Origin: a virus
Strand: one strand, 5' to 3'
IMG/VR virus record: IMGVR_UViG_3300036719_002274
Coordinates: 1-64,000 of that record
DNA: 64,000 bases
Under the pieces are notes generated by a model. The model saw only the letters and a program-made list of their open reading frames with translations. It made no database searches and was not told where the DNA came from. Each line of letters begins with the position of its first letter. Positions within the stretch are counted from its first letter, which is position 1. Below are positions 15,438 to 23,284 of this stretch, piece by piece. A program made the translations under genes and the position numbers.

Positions 15438-16219
15438 AAATAACTATAGGAACCAATTATTTTAATACATATGATCGTCAGACACGAGCACAAGAATGTT
15501 TACGGGAATTAAAACGTAGACATTCTGAAATATCTCTTTATGATGTACAATTCATGGATGATTTTTCTGGTCTTATTGATGATTTCAAAACTTTACCTGT
15601 ATTAACCAGATCAAGTAGAGATGTGACAGATGGTAAGAAAAAGCTACCATTCGTTAATGATATTTTCAACGTACTTAGCGAAACTGATGCTGATTATTTT
15701 GTATTCACTAATAGCGATATTTTGATAACTGAACCACTAATCACTAAAATATTATCAGAACAAATTAAAGCTACACCATGTAATAGATTAGATATTTATC
15801 CCTTGAAATCGTTAACAAGTGAGATAATACCTTACAGATGGGAGATCGGTGGATTTGATACGTTTGTATTCAATAATAACTGGTATAAAGCTAATAAACA
15901 TCATTTTGAAGACTTCTTAATGGGTTCTGTATGGTTTGATCATCATTATGCAGGAATCATGAAAAAGTTGACTAACGATCCTTTACAGAACACATTTCCA
16001 CCGTCAATATTACATGAGATGCACAATAAGAATTGGTCTTTTGATGATGTGGAATCTAAATTCAATGCGAAACAGTATGAAAATTCAAAATACAAACATC
16101 TAAGTAAAGTATGGGATGATTATTTTGCACAATATTTAAAGAACAGTCGTCAAAACGGATTCGTATTGATTCCAGAGGATCATGAGAAACTTCTAGAGAA
16201 AGATTTTTTCAAAACATGA
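15434..16219 (+). CDS. Putative glycosyltransferase (261 aa)
   Basis: N-terminal ITIGTNYFNTYDRQTRAQEC and an acidic FTNSDI motif near residue 96 suggest a GT-A type transferase with a DxD-like site, although the overall match is weaker than for its neighbour. A C-terminal region rich in aromatic residues (WSFDDVESKF, WDDYFAQYL) is of unknown role. It overlaps the preceding gene by 4 nt (ATGA) and is clearly in the same operon. Could also be a related nucleotide-sugar enzyme. Confidence 0.6.
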   Translation: MKITIGTNYFNTYDRQTRAQECLRELKRRHSEISLYDVQFMDDFSGLIDDFKTLPVLTRSSRDVTDGKKKLPFVNDIFNVLSETDADYFVFTNSDILITEPLITKILSEQIKATPCNRLDIYPLKSLTSEIIPYRWEIGGFDTFVFNNNWYKANKHHFEDFLMGSVWFDHHYAGIMKKLTNDPLQNTFPPSILHEMHNKNWSFDDVESKFNAKQYENSKYKHLSKVWDDYFAQYLKNSRQNGFVLIPEDHEKLLEKDFFKT

Positions 16220-16938
16220 GTACATTAGGTATAATACAGCCAATGCGTATAGGTGACATTATCATATGTTTACCTATCGCAAAATATTATAAAGAGCAAG
16301 GTTACGATATAATCTGGCCTATTCTAAAGCCTTATATTAATATGTTTAAACGACATGTTGATTATGTTGATTTTTTACCTATTGAACCAAGTTGGCATAT
16401 GTGTGTGCATGATTCTAGAGTAGCTGTTAAAGAACATCAAAAATTAGAATTGATATTTCATTATCCACAGACACAACAATTAACCCAACAATACACACAA
16501 CAGGATTTATGGAGTTTTGATGAATTTAAGTATAAATTATCCAATGTACCATTCGATTTAAAATGGAAATTAGATATCAAGAGAGATTATGATAGAGAAT
16601 TAGATTTATACAATAAATTAATTAAAAACCCTGATTACGTAGTTTACCAGAAAAAATCATCAGATTGTCAATCAGATGTGGTGTTAAATTTAAACGGAAA
16701 ACCATATGATATCATCGAATTAAATGAATATACGGATGATATATTTGATTGGCTAACGATTTTAGAACGAGCGAAGAAACTTGTATTAATTGAAAGTTGT
16801 TTCAGTAATTTAGTCGATCAATTACAAATAAAAACAGATAAAGTACTCATAACAAAAACAGGATATTATGACGCAAAATTACAAGATGGCACACACAAAG
16901 GTATGCCTAGATTGCGTGGAAATTGGGAGATAATATGA
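16216..16938 (+). CDS. Putative GT-B glycosyltransferase (GT9-like)
   Basis: The start MSTLGIIQPMRIGDIIICLP has the GDii-x-x-lP motif typical of heptosyltransferase-like GT9 enzymes, followed by IAKYYKEQGYDI. Near residue 195, AKKLVLIESCFSNLVDQL matches the C-terminal domain signature where such enzymes bind the nucleotide sugar (a Ser-Gly-less variant). Length 240 aa is short for the family (about 330), so a domain may be reduced. Overlaps both neighbours by 4 nt. Confidence 0.6.
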   Translation: MSTLGIIQPMRIGDIIICLPIAKYYKEQGYDIIWPILKPYINMFKRHVDYVDFLPIEPSWHMCVHDSRVAVKEHQKLELIFHYPQTQQLTQQYTQQDLWSFDEFKYKLSNVPFDLKWKLDIKRDYDRELDLYNKLIKNPDYVVYQKKSSDCQSDVVLNLNGKPYDIIELNEYTDDIFDWLTILERAKKLVLIESCFSNLVDQLQIKTDKVLITKTGYYDAKLQDGTHKGMPRLRGNWEII

Positions 16939-18335
16939 AGAAGGTAGCATTTACGTTGATTTTAAATGGTATGCCGTTTATTAAAGAGCAGGTGAATATC
17001 ATACCCAAAATGTTCGATAAGTGGTACATTATAGAGGGTGTGGCTAATCCTGTTGGCGATACGGGATGGTGCAAGAAGTTACCAGACGAATTTCATAAAA
17101 ACGGTTTATCGATTGATGGTACGACTGAATACCTAGATTCTATCAAATCCGATAAAATCGTAGTTATCCGTAGTCAAAGCGGTTTTTGGAATGGTAAAAC
17201 TGAAATGTGTAACACCTTTATGCATGAAGTTGAGAATGCTATTTTAATGCAGATTGATATGGATGAATTTTGGGATATACCAACTCTAACATCACTATTC
17301 ACCTTTTGTGAGAATAATCCAAACGATTTTAATGCTATGTTTTTCAAATGTAATTTCTTTGTCGGAAAACATCTTATAACACAAGGCGAGAATTGTTATG
17401 GTGATAACTCGTATGAGTGGGTTAGACTTTGGATCATTAAAAATAGTACAAGATTCGTTACACACGAACCACCCGTAGTTGCTGGTTCAGAAAAATATTT
17501 AACCAAGAATTTTACTTCACAAAATAAATGGATATTTAATCATTATGCGTATGCATTAGAAGAACAATTGAAGTTAAAAGAAAAGTATTACGGATACACC
17601 AATGCAGTAGAACACTGGAAACGATTACAGGGAGTTACACAATTTCCTGTAAAATTACGTGATTATTTTTCATGGGTACACGACGAATCTCTTGTAATTT
17701 CGTTAAATCAGGATAAATTATTGAAGGAGAATAATATGTTTAAAGATTTTGAGTTAGTCGTATTACAATTAAATCAATTTGGATTAGGTGAAGGTGCGTT
17801 AGGGTTTAATCCTAACAAACTCGCAGGACGAGAAGAACAATTAAATTATTTGAAACGTAAGTTGTTGGAAATAAAACCTGAATATATCCTAGAAGTCGGT
17901 ACAGAACTTGGACATTTTTGTTGCTTCTGTAAATTAATTTTACCTGATTGTACTATTGTTACACTGGGTATACAAAATAAATCCAAACAAGCTACTGATT
18001 TTTTGAATAAATTATATGGAAACTACATCACCTATTTACACGGTGATAGTAAAGTAATTTTACCACAAACCAAAACAGATAAGGCTATTACTTTTGCTTG
18101 GGTAGATGGTGGACACGATTACAATACGGCTTATAGCGACTTAATTAATTGTGATAAATTGGGTGTCACTAATATATTTGTTGATGATTTTGTTGGCATT
18201 AAAGAGGTTAATAAAGCAGTTTATGATTTTATTAAGAACTTTCCTATGTATAAAATTGTTGACACTAACAATACTAAATTAGATGATGATCGTGGTATAG
18301 TCCACATAAAGAGAGAATGTATATGGCCGAAATAA
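16935..18335 (+). CDS. Glycosyltransferase-methyltransferase fusion
   Basis: A 466-residue two-domain protein. Residues 1 to about 290 look like a GT2-type transferase (FTLILNGMPFIKEQVN; QIDMDEFWDI near residue 113). Residues from about 310 form a class I SAM-dependent methyltransferase (ILEVGTELGHFCCF motif I; WVDGGHDYNTA motif near 395). I choose ATG 16935, with GGGAGA upstream and an ATGA overlap with the preceding gene, over a TTG 12 nt earlier. The fusion suggests sequential glycosylation and methylation of one acceptor. Confidence 0.65.
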   Translation: MKKVAFTLILNGMPFIKEQVNIIPKMFDKWYIIEGVANPVGDTGWCKKLPDEFHKNGLSIDGTTEYLDSIKSDKIVVIRSQSGFWNGKTEMCNTFMHEVENAILMQIDMDEFWDIPTLTSLFTFCENNPNDFNAMFFKCNFFVGKHLITQGENCYGDNSYEWVRLWIIKNSTRFVTHEPPVVAGSEKYLTKNFTSQNKWIFNHYAYALEEQLKLKEKYYGYTNAVEHWKRLQGVTQFPVKLRDYFSWVHDESLVISLNQDKLLKENNMFKDFELVVLQLNQFGLGEGALGFNPNKLAGREEQLNYLKRKLLEIKPEYILEVGTELGHFCCFCKLILPDCTIVTLGIQNKSKQATDFLNKLYGNYITYLHGDSKVILPQTKTDKAITFAWVDGGHDYNTAYSDLINCDKLGVTNIFVDDFVGIKEVNKAVYDFIKNFPMYKIVDTNNTKLDDDRGIVHIKRECIWPK

Positions 18336-18973
18336 CCTTAAATGACGAATTTGGACAAGCTATCAGAGACACTATAATAGAGCATAAATATTGCACTAAT
18401 CTAGAAATAGGTTCTTGGGATGGTAGTGGCTCGACACAATGTTTTATAGCAGGAATGAATAAATTAGATAAACCTAAAGTATTACAATGTGTAGAAATTA
18501 ATCACGATAGATTTAAAATTTTAGTAGATACAGTAAAAGAAGAATATGTAGACCGACATCTTATGAGTAGTGTTGATAAGTATACATTTCTACCAAAATC
18601 GTTTGATGATGTTTGGTTATCCCCATACAACAAAATATCACTAACCTATTCAAGAGCATTAGTAAAATCTTGGTTTGATCATGATGTACAACATTTACCA
18701 GATATAGGATTTTTAACATCTGAATATGTGTTACCAAAATATGATGCAGTATTGATTGACGGTAGTGAGTTTACGGGATATAGTGAATTTATGTTATTGA
18801 AAGATAAAACTACTTGTTTTATGTTGGATGATGTATTTAGTGCATATAAATGTAATCAGATATTTCACGAACTCATTCGAAACGATTCATGGTCATTAAT
18901 TAAGAGTAATCAAAATTTACGAAACGGGTATGCTATATTTATAAATAATGGAGTAAAAGAGAACTACACATGA
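18317..18973 (+). CDS. Class I methyltransferase-like protein (218 aa)
   Basis: LEIGSWDGSGSTQCF near residue 30 is a good motif I (SAM-binding Gly-rich loop), CVEINHDRF follows as the acidic end of strand beta-2, and YDAVLIDGS near residue 146 corresponds to motif IV. The middle departs from standard families. ATG 18317 and ATG 18323 are both possible; AGAGAG precedes the first. It overlaps the fusion gene by 19 nt and the next gene by 4 nt. The substrate is unknown. Confidence 0.65.
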   Translation: MYMAEITLNDEFGQAIRDTIIEHKYCTNLEIGSWDGSGSTQCFIAGMNKLDKPKVLQCVEINHDRFKILVDTVKEEYVDRHLMSSVDKYTFLPKSFDDVWLSPYNKISLTYSRALVKSWFDHDVQHLPDIGFLTSEYVLPKYDAVLIDGSEFTGYSEFMLLKDKTTCFMLDDVFSAYKCNQIFHELIRNDSWSLIKSNQNLRNGYAIFINNGVKENYT

Positions 18974-19632
18974 AATATAACATTTATACAGGATATGTAG
19001 ATAATATTATTTCACCAAAACACGGAAATATTTCCGCAATTAGTTTTTTTGATATTTGGTATCAAAATACAATGAAATATACCAAAGAAAATATTTATCT
19101 TGTTGGACCACATTCTCCAGATTTAAATGATAAATTGAATGTACATAGTCTTGCGGTTTATGATAATTTAGGTCATGTTGGAGATTATATAACTGCTAAA
19201 CGCACAGGTAGGTTGTGTGGATGGACTTCTGGTGTTGTATATGGGATGATACATGCTTATGTAAACGGAGTTGATTTTATTTATAAAGAACAGGATTGTT
19301 TGTGGTTTGGTGATTGTATTGAAACTATGTATAACGAAATAAAAGATAATGGTATTATATATGGAAACAATAAGGTTATGGGCGTGGCACAATCTCTATT
19401 TTTAGTAAAACGAGATTACATACCAAGTATGATCGCTGAATTATCAACTGCAAATGATGCCGATGTTTTACCAGAAACGAAATTTGCGGGGGCTTCAAAG
19501 GGTACAAAATTTTCGTTTGGTTACGATAGAGATAGACCATTTAATATTAAGGATCACTGTTGGTATATACAACAAATAACAGATATAGAATTACAAGCAT
19601 TAAAATCGGAGAATTTAATTAATTATGAATAA
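18970..19632 (+). CDS. Putative glycosyltransferase-like protein (220 aa)
   Basis: The sequence has the rough plan of a small GT-A protein: IYLVGPHSPDLNDKL, then an acidic/aromatic DFIYKEQDCLWF near residue 100 and a late HCWYIQQ. No canonical DxD is certain. I call it by context, since it sits between two methyltransferase genes in a cassette of sugar-modifying enzymes and overlaps both by 4-8 nt. It could be unrelated. Confidence 0.5.
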   Translation: MKYNIYTGYVDNIISPKHGNISAISFFDIWYQNTMKYTKENIYLVGPHSPDLNDKLNVHSLAVYDNLGHVGDYITAKRTGRLCGWTSGVVYGMIHAYVNGVDFIYKEQDCLWFGDCIETMYNEIKDNGIIYGNNKVMGVAQSLFLVKRDYIPSMIAELSTANDADVLPETKFAGASKGTKFSFGYDRDRPFNIKDHCWYIQQITDIELQALKSENLINYE

Positions 19633-20137
19633 GAAAATACAATTTGGTTGTGGTGGTAACAGATTACAAGGGTGGGAAAATTACGACATGGATGTTGATA
19701 TAACAAAACCATTACCATTTAGTGATAATAGTGTTGATGCTATATTAATTGAACATACTTTAGAACATGTGACAATACATGATGCTTGGAATTTTATTGA
19801 AGATTGTTATAGAATATTACGTATTGATGGAATATTACGAATTTCTGTTCCATCTGTCAGTAAAATATACAATAATTATGATCAAAACTATTTAAATTTT
19901 ATTAGAGATAATCATTGGGGTAATGCTACTATTAAAGACGCAATAAAATCCATTATATTTAATCACGAACACAAAACAATTTGGGAATATGAATCATTAA
20001 AAGTTATTGGTCTAGTAAATAATTTTAAAATTTTGACCGAAGAACCCTCTATAATGAAAAATACACTAAATCATCATAAAATAACAATGAATAATATAGA
20101 TGATATAGAATCAATTGTAATTGATTTAATGAAATAA
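19625..20137 (+). CDS. SAM-dependent methyltransferase (170 aa)
   Basis: A short class I methyltransferase of the 'predicted SAM-dependent' type often found with glycosyltransferases: IQFGCGGNRLQGWENYDMDV (motif I and the acidic loop), LPFSDNSVDAILIEHTLEHV (motif IV/post-motif), and CYRILRIDGILRISVPS (motif VI). At 170 aa it is minimal. Last gene of the cassette; an early promoter for the next gene starts 4 nt after its stop. Confidence 0.8.
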   Translation: MNKKIQFGCGGNRLQGWENYDMDVDITKPLPFSDNSVDAILIEHTLEHVTIHDAWNFIEDCYRILRIDGILRISVPSVSKIYNNYDQNYLNFIRDNHWGNATIKDAIKSIIFNHEHKTIWEYESLKVIGLVNNFKILTEEPSIMKNTLNHHKITMNNIDDIESIVIDLMK

Positions 20138-20140
20138 TTC

Positions 20141-20168
20141 TTGATCTTTCTATTCTTTCTGATATACT
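20141..20168 (+). promoter_or_regulatory. Early promoter for GMP reductase gene
   Basis: TTGATC (20141-20146), 16-nt spacer, TATACT (20163-20168), then 7 nt to the ATG at 20176. No ribosome-binding site fits. Confidence 0.65.
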
Positions 20169-20175
20169 GATATGT

Positions 20176-21114
20176 ATGAATAAAGAATATCAATTTTCAG
20201 AAATATTTCTAAAACCTAAAAAGACTATTGTATCTTCACGCAAAGAGTGCGATCCATCGATTAAATTCGGTAATCATACATTTACTACTCCTATTATTCC
20301 TGCTAATATGAAAAGTGTCGTAAGTGATGATACTTGCGAATACTTAGCACAAAAGGGTTGGTTCTATGTAAATCATCGTTTCGGTGTAGATACCCTACCA
20401 TTCTTGGAACGTATGGAGAATAAGGGGTTAATTAAATCAATCAGTGTCGGTGTTAATGATGATAGTTATGAAACCCTTAGAAAAATTGAAAAGGAATGTT
20501 TATGTCCAGATTATATCACACTAGATATTGCCAATGGATATAGCACCAAAGGTGAAGCTATGGTTAAATACATTAAAGATTACTTTGATGCATTTTTAAT
20601 CGTAGGAAACTGTTGTACTGCCGAAGCTGTTATAGAATTACAGAGTTGGGGTGCTGATGCAATCAAGGCGGGAATAAGTAATGGTAACGTTTGTACCACT
20701 TATAATGCCACAGGATTTGGTAGACCACAGTTTAGCACCGTCTTAGATTGTGTTAGCGTAGCCAAGGTGCCAATTATATCTGACGGTGGCTGTAAGGAGA
20801 TAGGTGACTTCAATAAAGCCTTTGTAGGGGGTGCTATAATGGTTATGGCAGGTAGTTTATTTGCTGGTTTTGACGAATCCGCAGGTGAAATCATCGAAAT
20901 CGAGAAAAAGAAGTACAAACAGTACTTTGGTTCAGCCTCATATAATAATAAACTTCACAGAGGAAATGTCGAAGGTAAATGTATTTTGGTTGATTATAAG
21001 GGTAAGATGGAATATTATCTTGAAGATGTCGAAGATGGCATCCGATCAGGTATCAGTTATGCAGGTGGAAGAGATTTGAGTGCGTTTAATGGTGTAGAAT
21101 GGAGTACACGATAA
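20176..21114 (+). CDS. guaC: GMP reductase / IMP dehydrogenase family
   Basis: A TIM-barrel oxidoreductase of the IMPDH/GMPR family. GMP reductase converts GMP to IMP with NADPH. The active-site loop GNVCTTYNATGFGRPQ (Cys near residue 173) and the phosphate-binding SDGGCKEIGD and VMAGSLFAG segments are present. At 312 aa, without CBS domains, it fits GMP reductase better than IMPDH. The strictly conserved Arg after CTT is replaced by Tyr, so specificity may differ. It heads an operon with ThyX and MazG-like genes, hinting at nucleotide pool remodelling. Probably leaderless. Confidence 0.8.
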   Translation: MNKEYQFSEIFLKPKKTIVSSRKECDPSIKFGNHTFTTPIIPANMKSVVSDDTCEYLAQKGWFYVNHRFGVDTLPFLERMENKGLIKSISVGVNDDSYETLRKIEKECLCPDYITLDIANGYSTKGEAMVKYIKDYFDAFLIVGNCCTAEAVIELQSWGADAIKAGISNGNVCTTYNATGFGRPQFSTVLDCVSVAKVPIISDGGCKEIGDFNKAFVGGAIMVMAGSLFAGFDESAGEIIEIEKKKYKQYFGSASYNNKLHRGNVEGKCILVDYKGKMEYYLEDVEDGIRSGISYAGGRDLSAFNGVEWSTR

Positions 21115-21485
21115 TGGAATACATATTAAATCCAGAATCCATTCAACATTACTACGACAATTATAAAGATACTAAGAACAAGATTGATACATTGCCAGAA
21201 GTAATTAAGGAAAGTGTATATCCACTCATGGTGGAATTTCTTGAAATGTTTCCAGATATGATGTCCACCACAGACAAACCATTAGTATTCTTACCTACAG
21301 GTGATGATAAACGTAGTGCGGGTTCTATTATGTTTATTGTAGGGCCACCTATGAGTAAAACTGAAGTTATGGTTGTATTCAAGGTTGGAATTACACAGAA
21401 AAATGGTGAAATTGAAGCAAGTGTAATGTGTTTTTGTTTGGAACACGATAAGTTAGATATGTTGAAACCGAAAGGGAATGCGTAA
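21114..21485 (+). CDS. Unknown protein (123 aa)
   Basis: A 123-residue soluble protein with an FLPTGDDKRSAGSIMFIVG core. ATG 21114 overlaps the preceding stop (TAATG) with GGAG 9 nt upstream; an ATG 15 nt earlier is less likely. No family is recognised. It belongs to the guaC-thyX operon. Confidence 0.65.
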   Translation: MEYILNPESIQHYYDNYKDTKNKIDTLPEVIKESVYPLMVEFLEMFPDMMSTTDKPLVFLPTGDDKRSAGSIMFIVGPPMSKTEVMVVFKVGITQKNGEIEASVMCFCLEHDKLDMLKPKGNA

Positions 21486-21489
21486 TATT

Positions 21490-21639
21490 ATGGCAGGAAA
21501 AGGATCAAGACCAAGAGCAGTTAAGAAAGCAACATTCGATGCTAATTTTGGTGAAATTAGTAAGAATCCAGAGGCAGATAAAGATTTTAAACTTGTTCGT
21601 GTACGTGGTAAACTCGTACAGAGAAAGGTATACAAGTAA
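21490..21639 (+). CDS. Small basic protein (49 aa)
   Basis: A 49-residue gene (MAGKGSRPRAVKKATFDANF...) between 21485 and 21639, with GGGAATG upstream and its stop overlapping the next ATG (TAATG). Basic ends and an acidic middle. MAGKGSRPR-x-V-type starts occur in small conserved phage proteins, but I cannot name a function. Confidence 0.65.
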   Translation: MAGKGSRPRAVKKATFDANFGEISKNPEADKDFKLVRVRGKLVQRKVYK

Positions 21640-22208
21640 TGACACCAACATTTAAACAGTGGGATAAAATGGAAGATCATTTTGTTAATCGTACTAAACG
21701 ACATATTAATTTAGTACGTAAATATACTGAAAAGATTGAATCAAAATATCCGAAATCGTTAGCAGGATTACATGAACAGAGTTTAGTCCATGATGCTAGT
21801 AAGTTTGAGGAACCCGAATATTCTCCTTACTTGCATATTGCTTGGAAATATAAATTACAAGCCGAAGGTCAAACATATGATCCACCTTCTAGTATCAAAG
21901 ATGATATGACTAAGGCTACAGAACATCATGTTAAATCTAATAAACATCATCCTGAATATTGGACAGATCAGGTCAACACAATTAATCCTGATAATAGGGA
22001 TGCTCCACCAGAGGAAATGGTAGATGCATCAAAAATGCCTGATGTAAGTTTGGCAGAGATGTGTGCTGATTGGATGGCAATGGCAGAAGAGAAGGGAACA
22101 AATCCCTTGACTTGGGCTGAAAAGAATGTTAATATTCGCTGGAAGTTTACCGAAGGTCAGACAAAGAAAATTTACGAGATTTTAAATACGATATGGAAGC
22201 AGGATTAA
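21639..22208 (+). CDS. DUF5662-type conserved phage protein
   Basis: A 189-residue protein with several His/Asp motifs: SLVHDASKFEEPEYSPYLH near residue 48 and EHHVKSNKHHPEYW near 92, the pattern of the uncharacterised DUF5662 family. The spacing of H, HD and HH resembles a metal-binding HD-type hydrolase, but no activity is established. It lies in the nucleotide-metabolism operon between guaC and thyX. Confidence 0.7.
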   Translation: MTPTFKQWDKMEDHFVNRTKRHINLVRKYTEKIESKYPKSLAGLHEQSLVHDASKFEEPEYSPYLHIAWKYKLQAEGQTYDPPSSIKDDMTKATEHHVKSNKHHPEYWTDQVNTINPDNRDAPPEEMVDASKMPDVSLAEMCADWMAMAEEKGTNPLTWAEKNVNIRWKFTEGQTKKIYEILNTIWKQD

Positions 22209-22209
22209 T

Positions 22210-22812
22210 ATGGAAATTACATTAGATTGGATTACACCTAACTCAGAAGCAGGTATTGAGAAAAAGGGCAGAATTTGTTGGCAGAGTGTTAAAGGTGAAA
22301 ATGACGAGGACGGAGACTTAATTTCAAAGTTAATTAGAATGGGTCACACTAGTCAATTAGAACATGCGTGTGCTAGTTTCACTATTGATGGTATGTCGAG
22401 AGCTTGTTCACATCAACTTGTGCGTCATAGACTTGCAAGTTATTCACAAAAAAGTCAACGATATGTTAAAGAGTCGCAATTTGAGTATGTTATTCCACCA
22501 CAAATTAAAAACTTAGGAGATGACTCTATTTACGATTTTAAAAAACAAATGTCAATAATTCAGGGTATGTATGAATACTGGAAATCTAAAGGTATTAAAA
22601 ACGAAGATGCTAGATTTGTTTTACCTAACGCATGTACTACTCAAATTGGTATGACTACTAATTTTAGAGAATGGAGAAGTATTTTTGAACTTCGTTGTGA
22701 TCGTCATGCACAATGGGAAATCAGAGAAATGTGTTGCAAAATTTTAGAAATCTTGTATAGTAATGCACCTAAAGTATTTGAAGATCAATATAACAAATTT
22801 ATTAAAGGATAA
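22210..22812 (+). CDS. thyX: Thymidylate synthase ThyX (FAD-dependent)
   Basis: Makes dTMP from dUMP using methylene-tetrahydrofolate, FAD and NADPH. The ThyX signature RHRLASYSQKSQR lies near residues 72-84; HTSQLEHA precedes it and FREWRSIFELRCDRHAQWEIR lies in the C-terminal half. Length 200 aa is within the family range. Together with the dCMP deaminase and dTMP kinase genes it gives a full dCMP-to-dTDP route. Starts 1 nt after the upstream stop. Confidence 0.93.
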   Translation: MEITLDWITPNSEAGIEKKGRICWQSVKGENDEDGDLISKLIRMGHTSQLEHACASFTIDGMSRACSHQLVRHRLASYSQKSQRYVKESQFEYVIPPQIKNLGDDSIYDFKKQMSIIQGMYEYWKSKGIKNEDARFVLPNACTTQIGMTTNFREWRSIFELRCDRHAQWEIREMCCKILEILYSNAPKVFEDQYNKFIKG

Positions 22813-22814
22813 CT

Positions 22815-23117
22815 ATGAACGTGCGAGAACATTTATTAACGTGTTTGATTGAAGAATGCTCAGAAATTCAGAAATGTGCAACAAAGATATTGCGTTTTGG
22901 AGAGAACGATAGATTTCCCAATCCGCAGTTCCCTAATGCCACCTCATCTAATGTACAGGATATTTCAGATGAAATTGATGATTTAATTGGTGTTATGGTT
23001 CTTTTGAAGGATGAAGGTGTATTATTACGTAATCCAGATCAAGCTAAGATTTCTGCAAAGAAAATCAAAGTGAAGAAGTACATGGATTATGCTAGAGAAC
23101 ATGGGTCATTAATATGA
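22815..23117 (+). CDS. MazG-like nucleotide pyrophosphohydrolase
   Basis: A single 100-residue MazG/dUTPase-type all-alpha domain. Metal-binding acids are visible as E13-E14-x2-E17 and E53-x2-D56 (EECSEIQK; DEIDDLIG). Such proteins hydrolyse NTPs or dNTPs to monophosphates. Short single-domain versions are common in marine phages. It stands between thyX and gp46 and overlaps the next small gene by 4 nt. Confidence 0.8.
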   Translation: MNVREHLLTCLIEECSEIQKCATKILRFGENDRFPNPQFPNATSSNVQDISDEIDDLIGVMVLLKDEGVLLRNPDQAKISAKKIKVKKYMDYAREHGSLI

Positions 23118-23284
23118 AAGCAACAGCAGTAATAACAATAGATTCGTATACAGATGTAGATGGCAAGATTTTTGAGAAACTTATCAAATTGGCACATATC
23201 GAAGTATCTGAAGAGTTCTTCGATGATTTTAATGATCTAACTAGAGATAAGCAATTTAAAGTACATTTTGAAAGAGAAACGTGA
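23114..23284 (+). CDS. Small unknown protein (56 aa)
   Basis: A 56-residue gene (MKATAVITIDSYTDVDGKIF...) that overlaps the MazG-like gene by 4 nt (ATGA) and the GTG start of gene 46 by 4 nt (GTGA). The tight coupling at both ends supports it as real. Two beta-strands and a helix are suggested; function unknown. Confidence 0.65.
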   Translation: MKATAVITIDSYTDVDGKIFEKLIKLAHIEVSEEFFDDFNDLTRDKQFKVHFERET

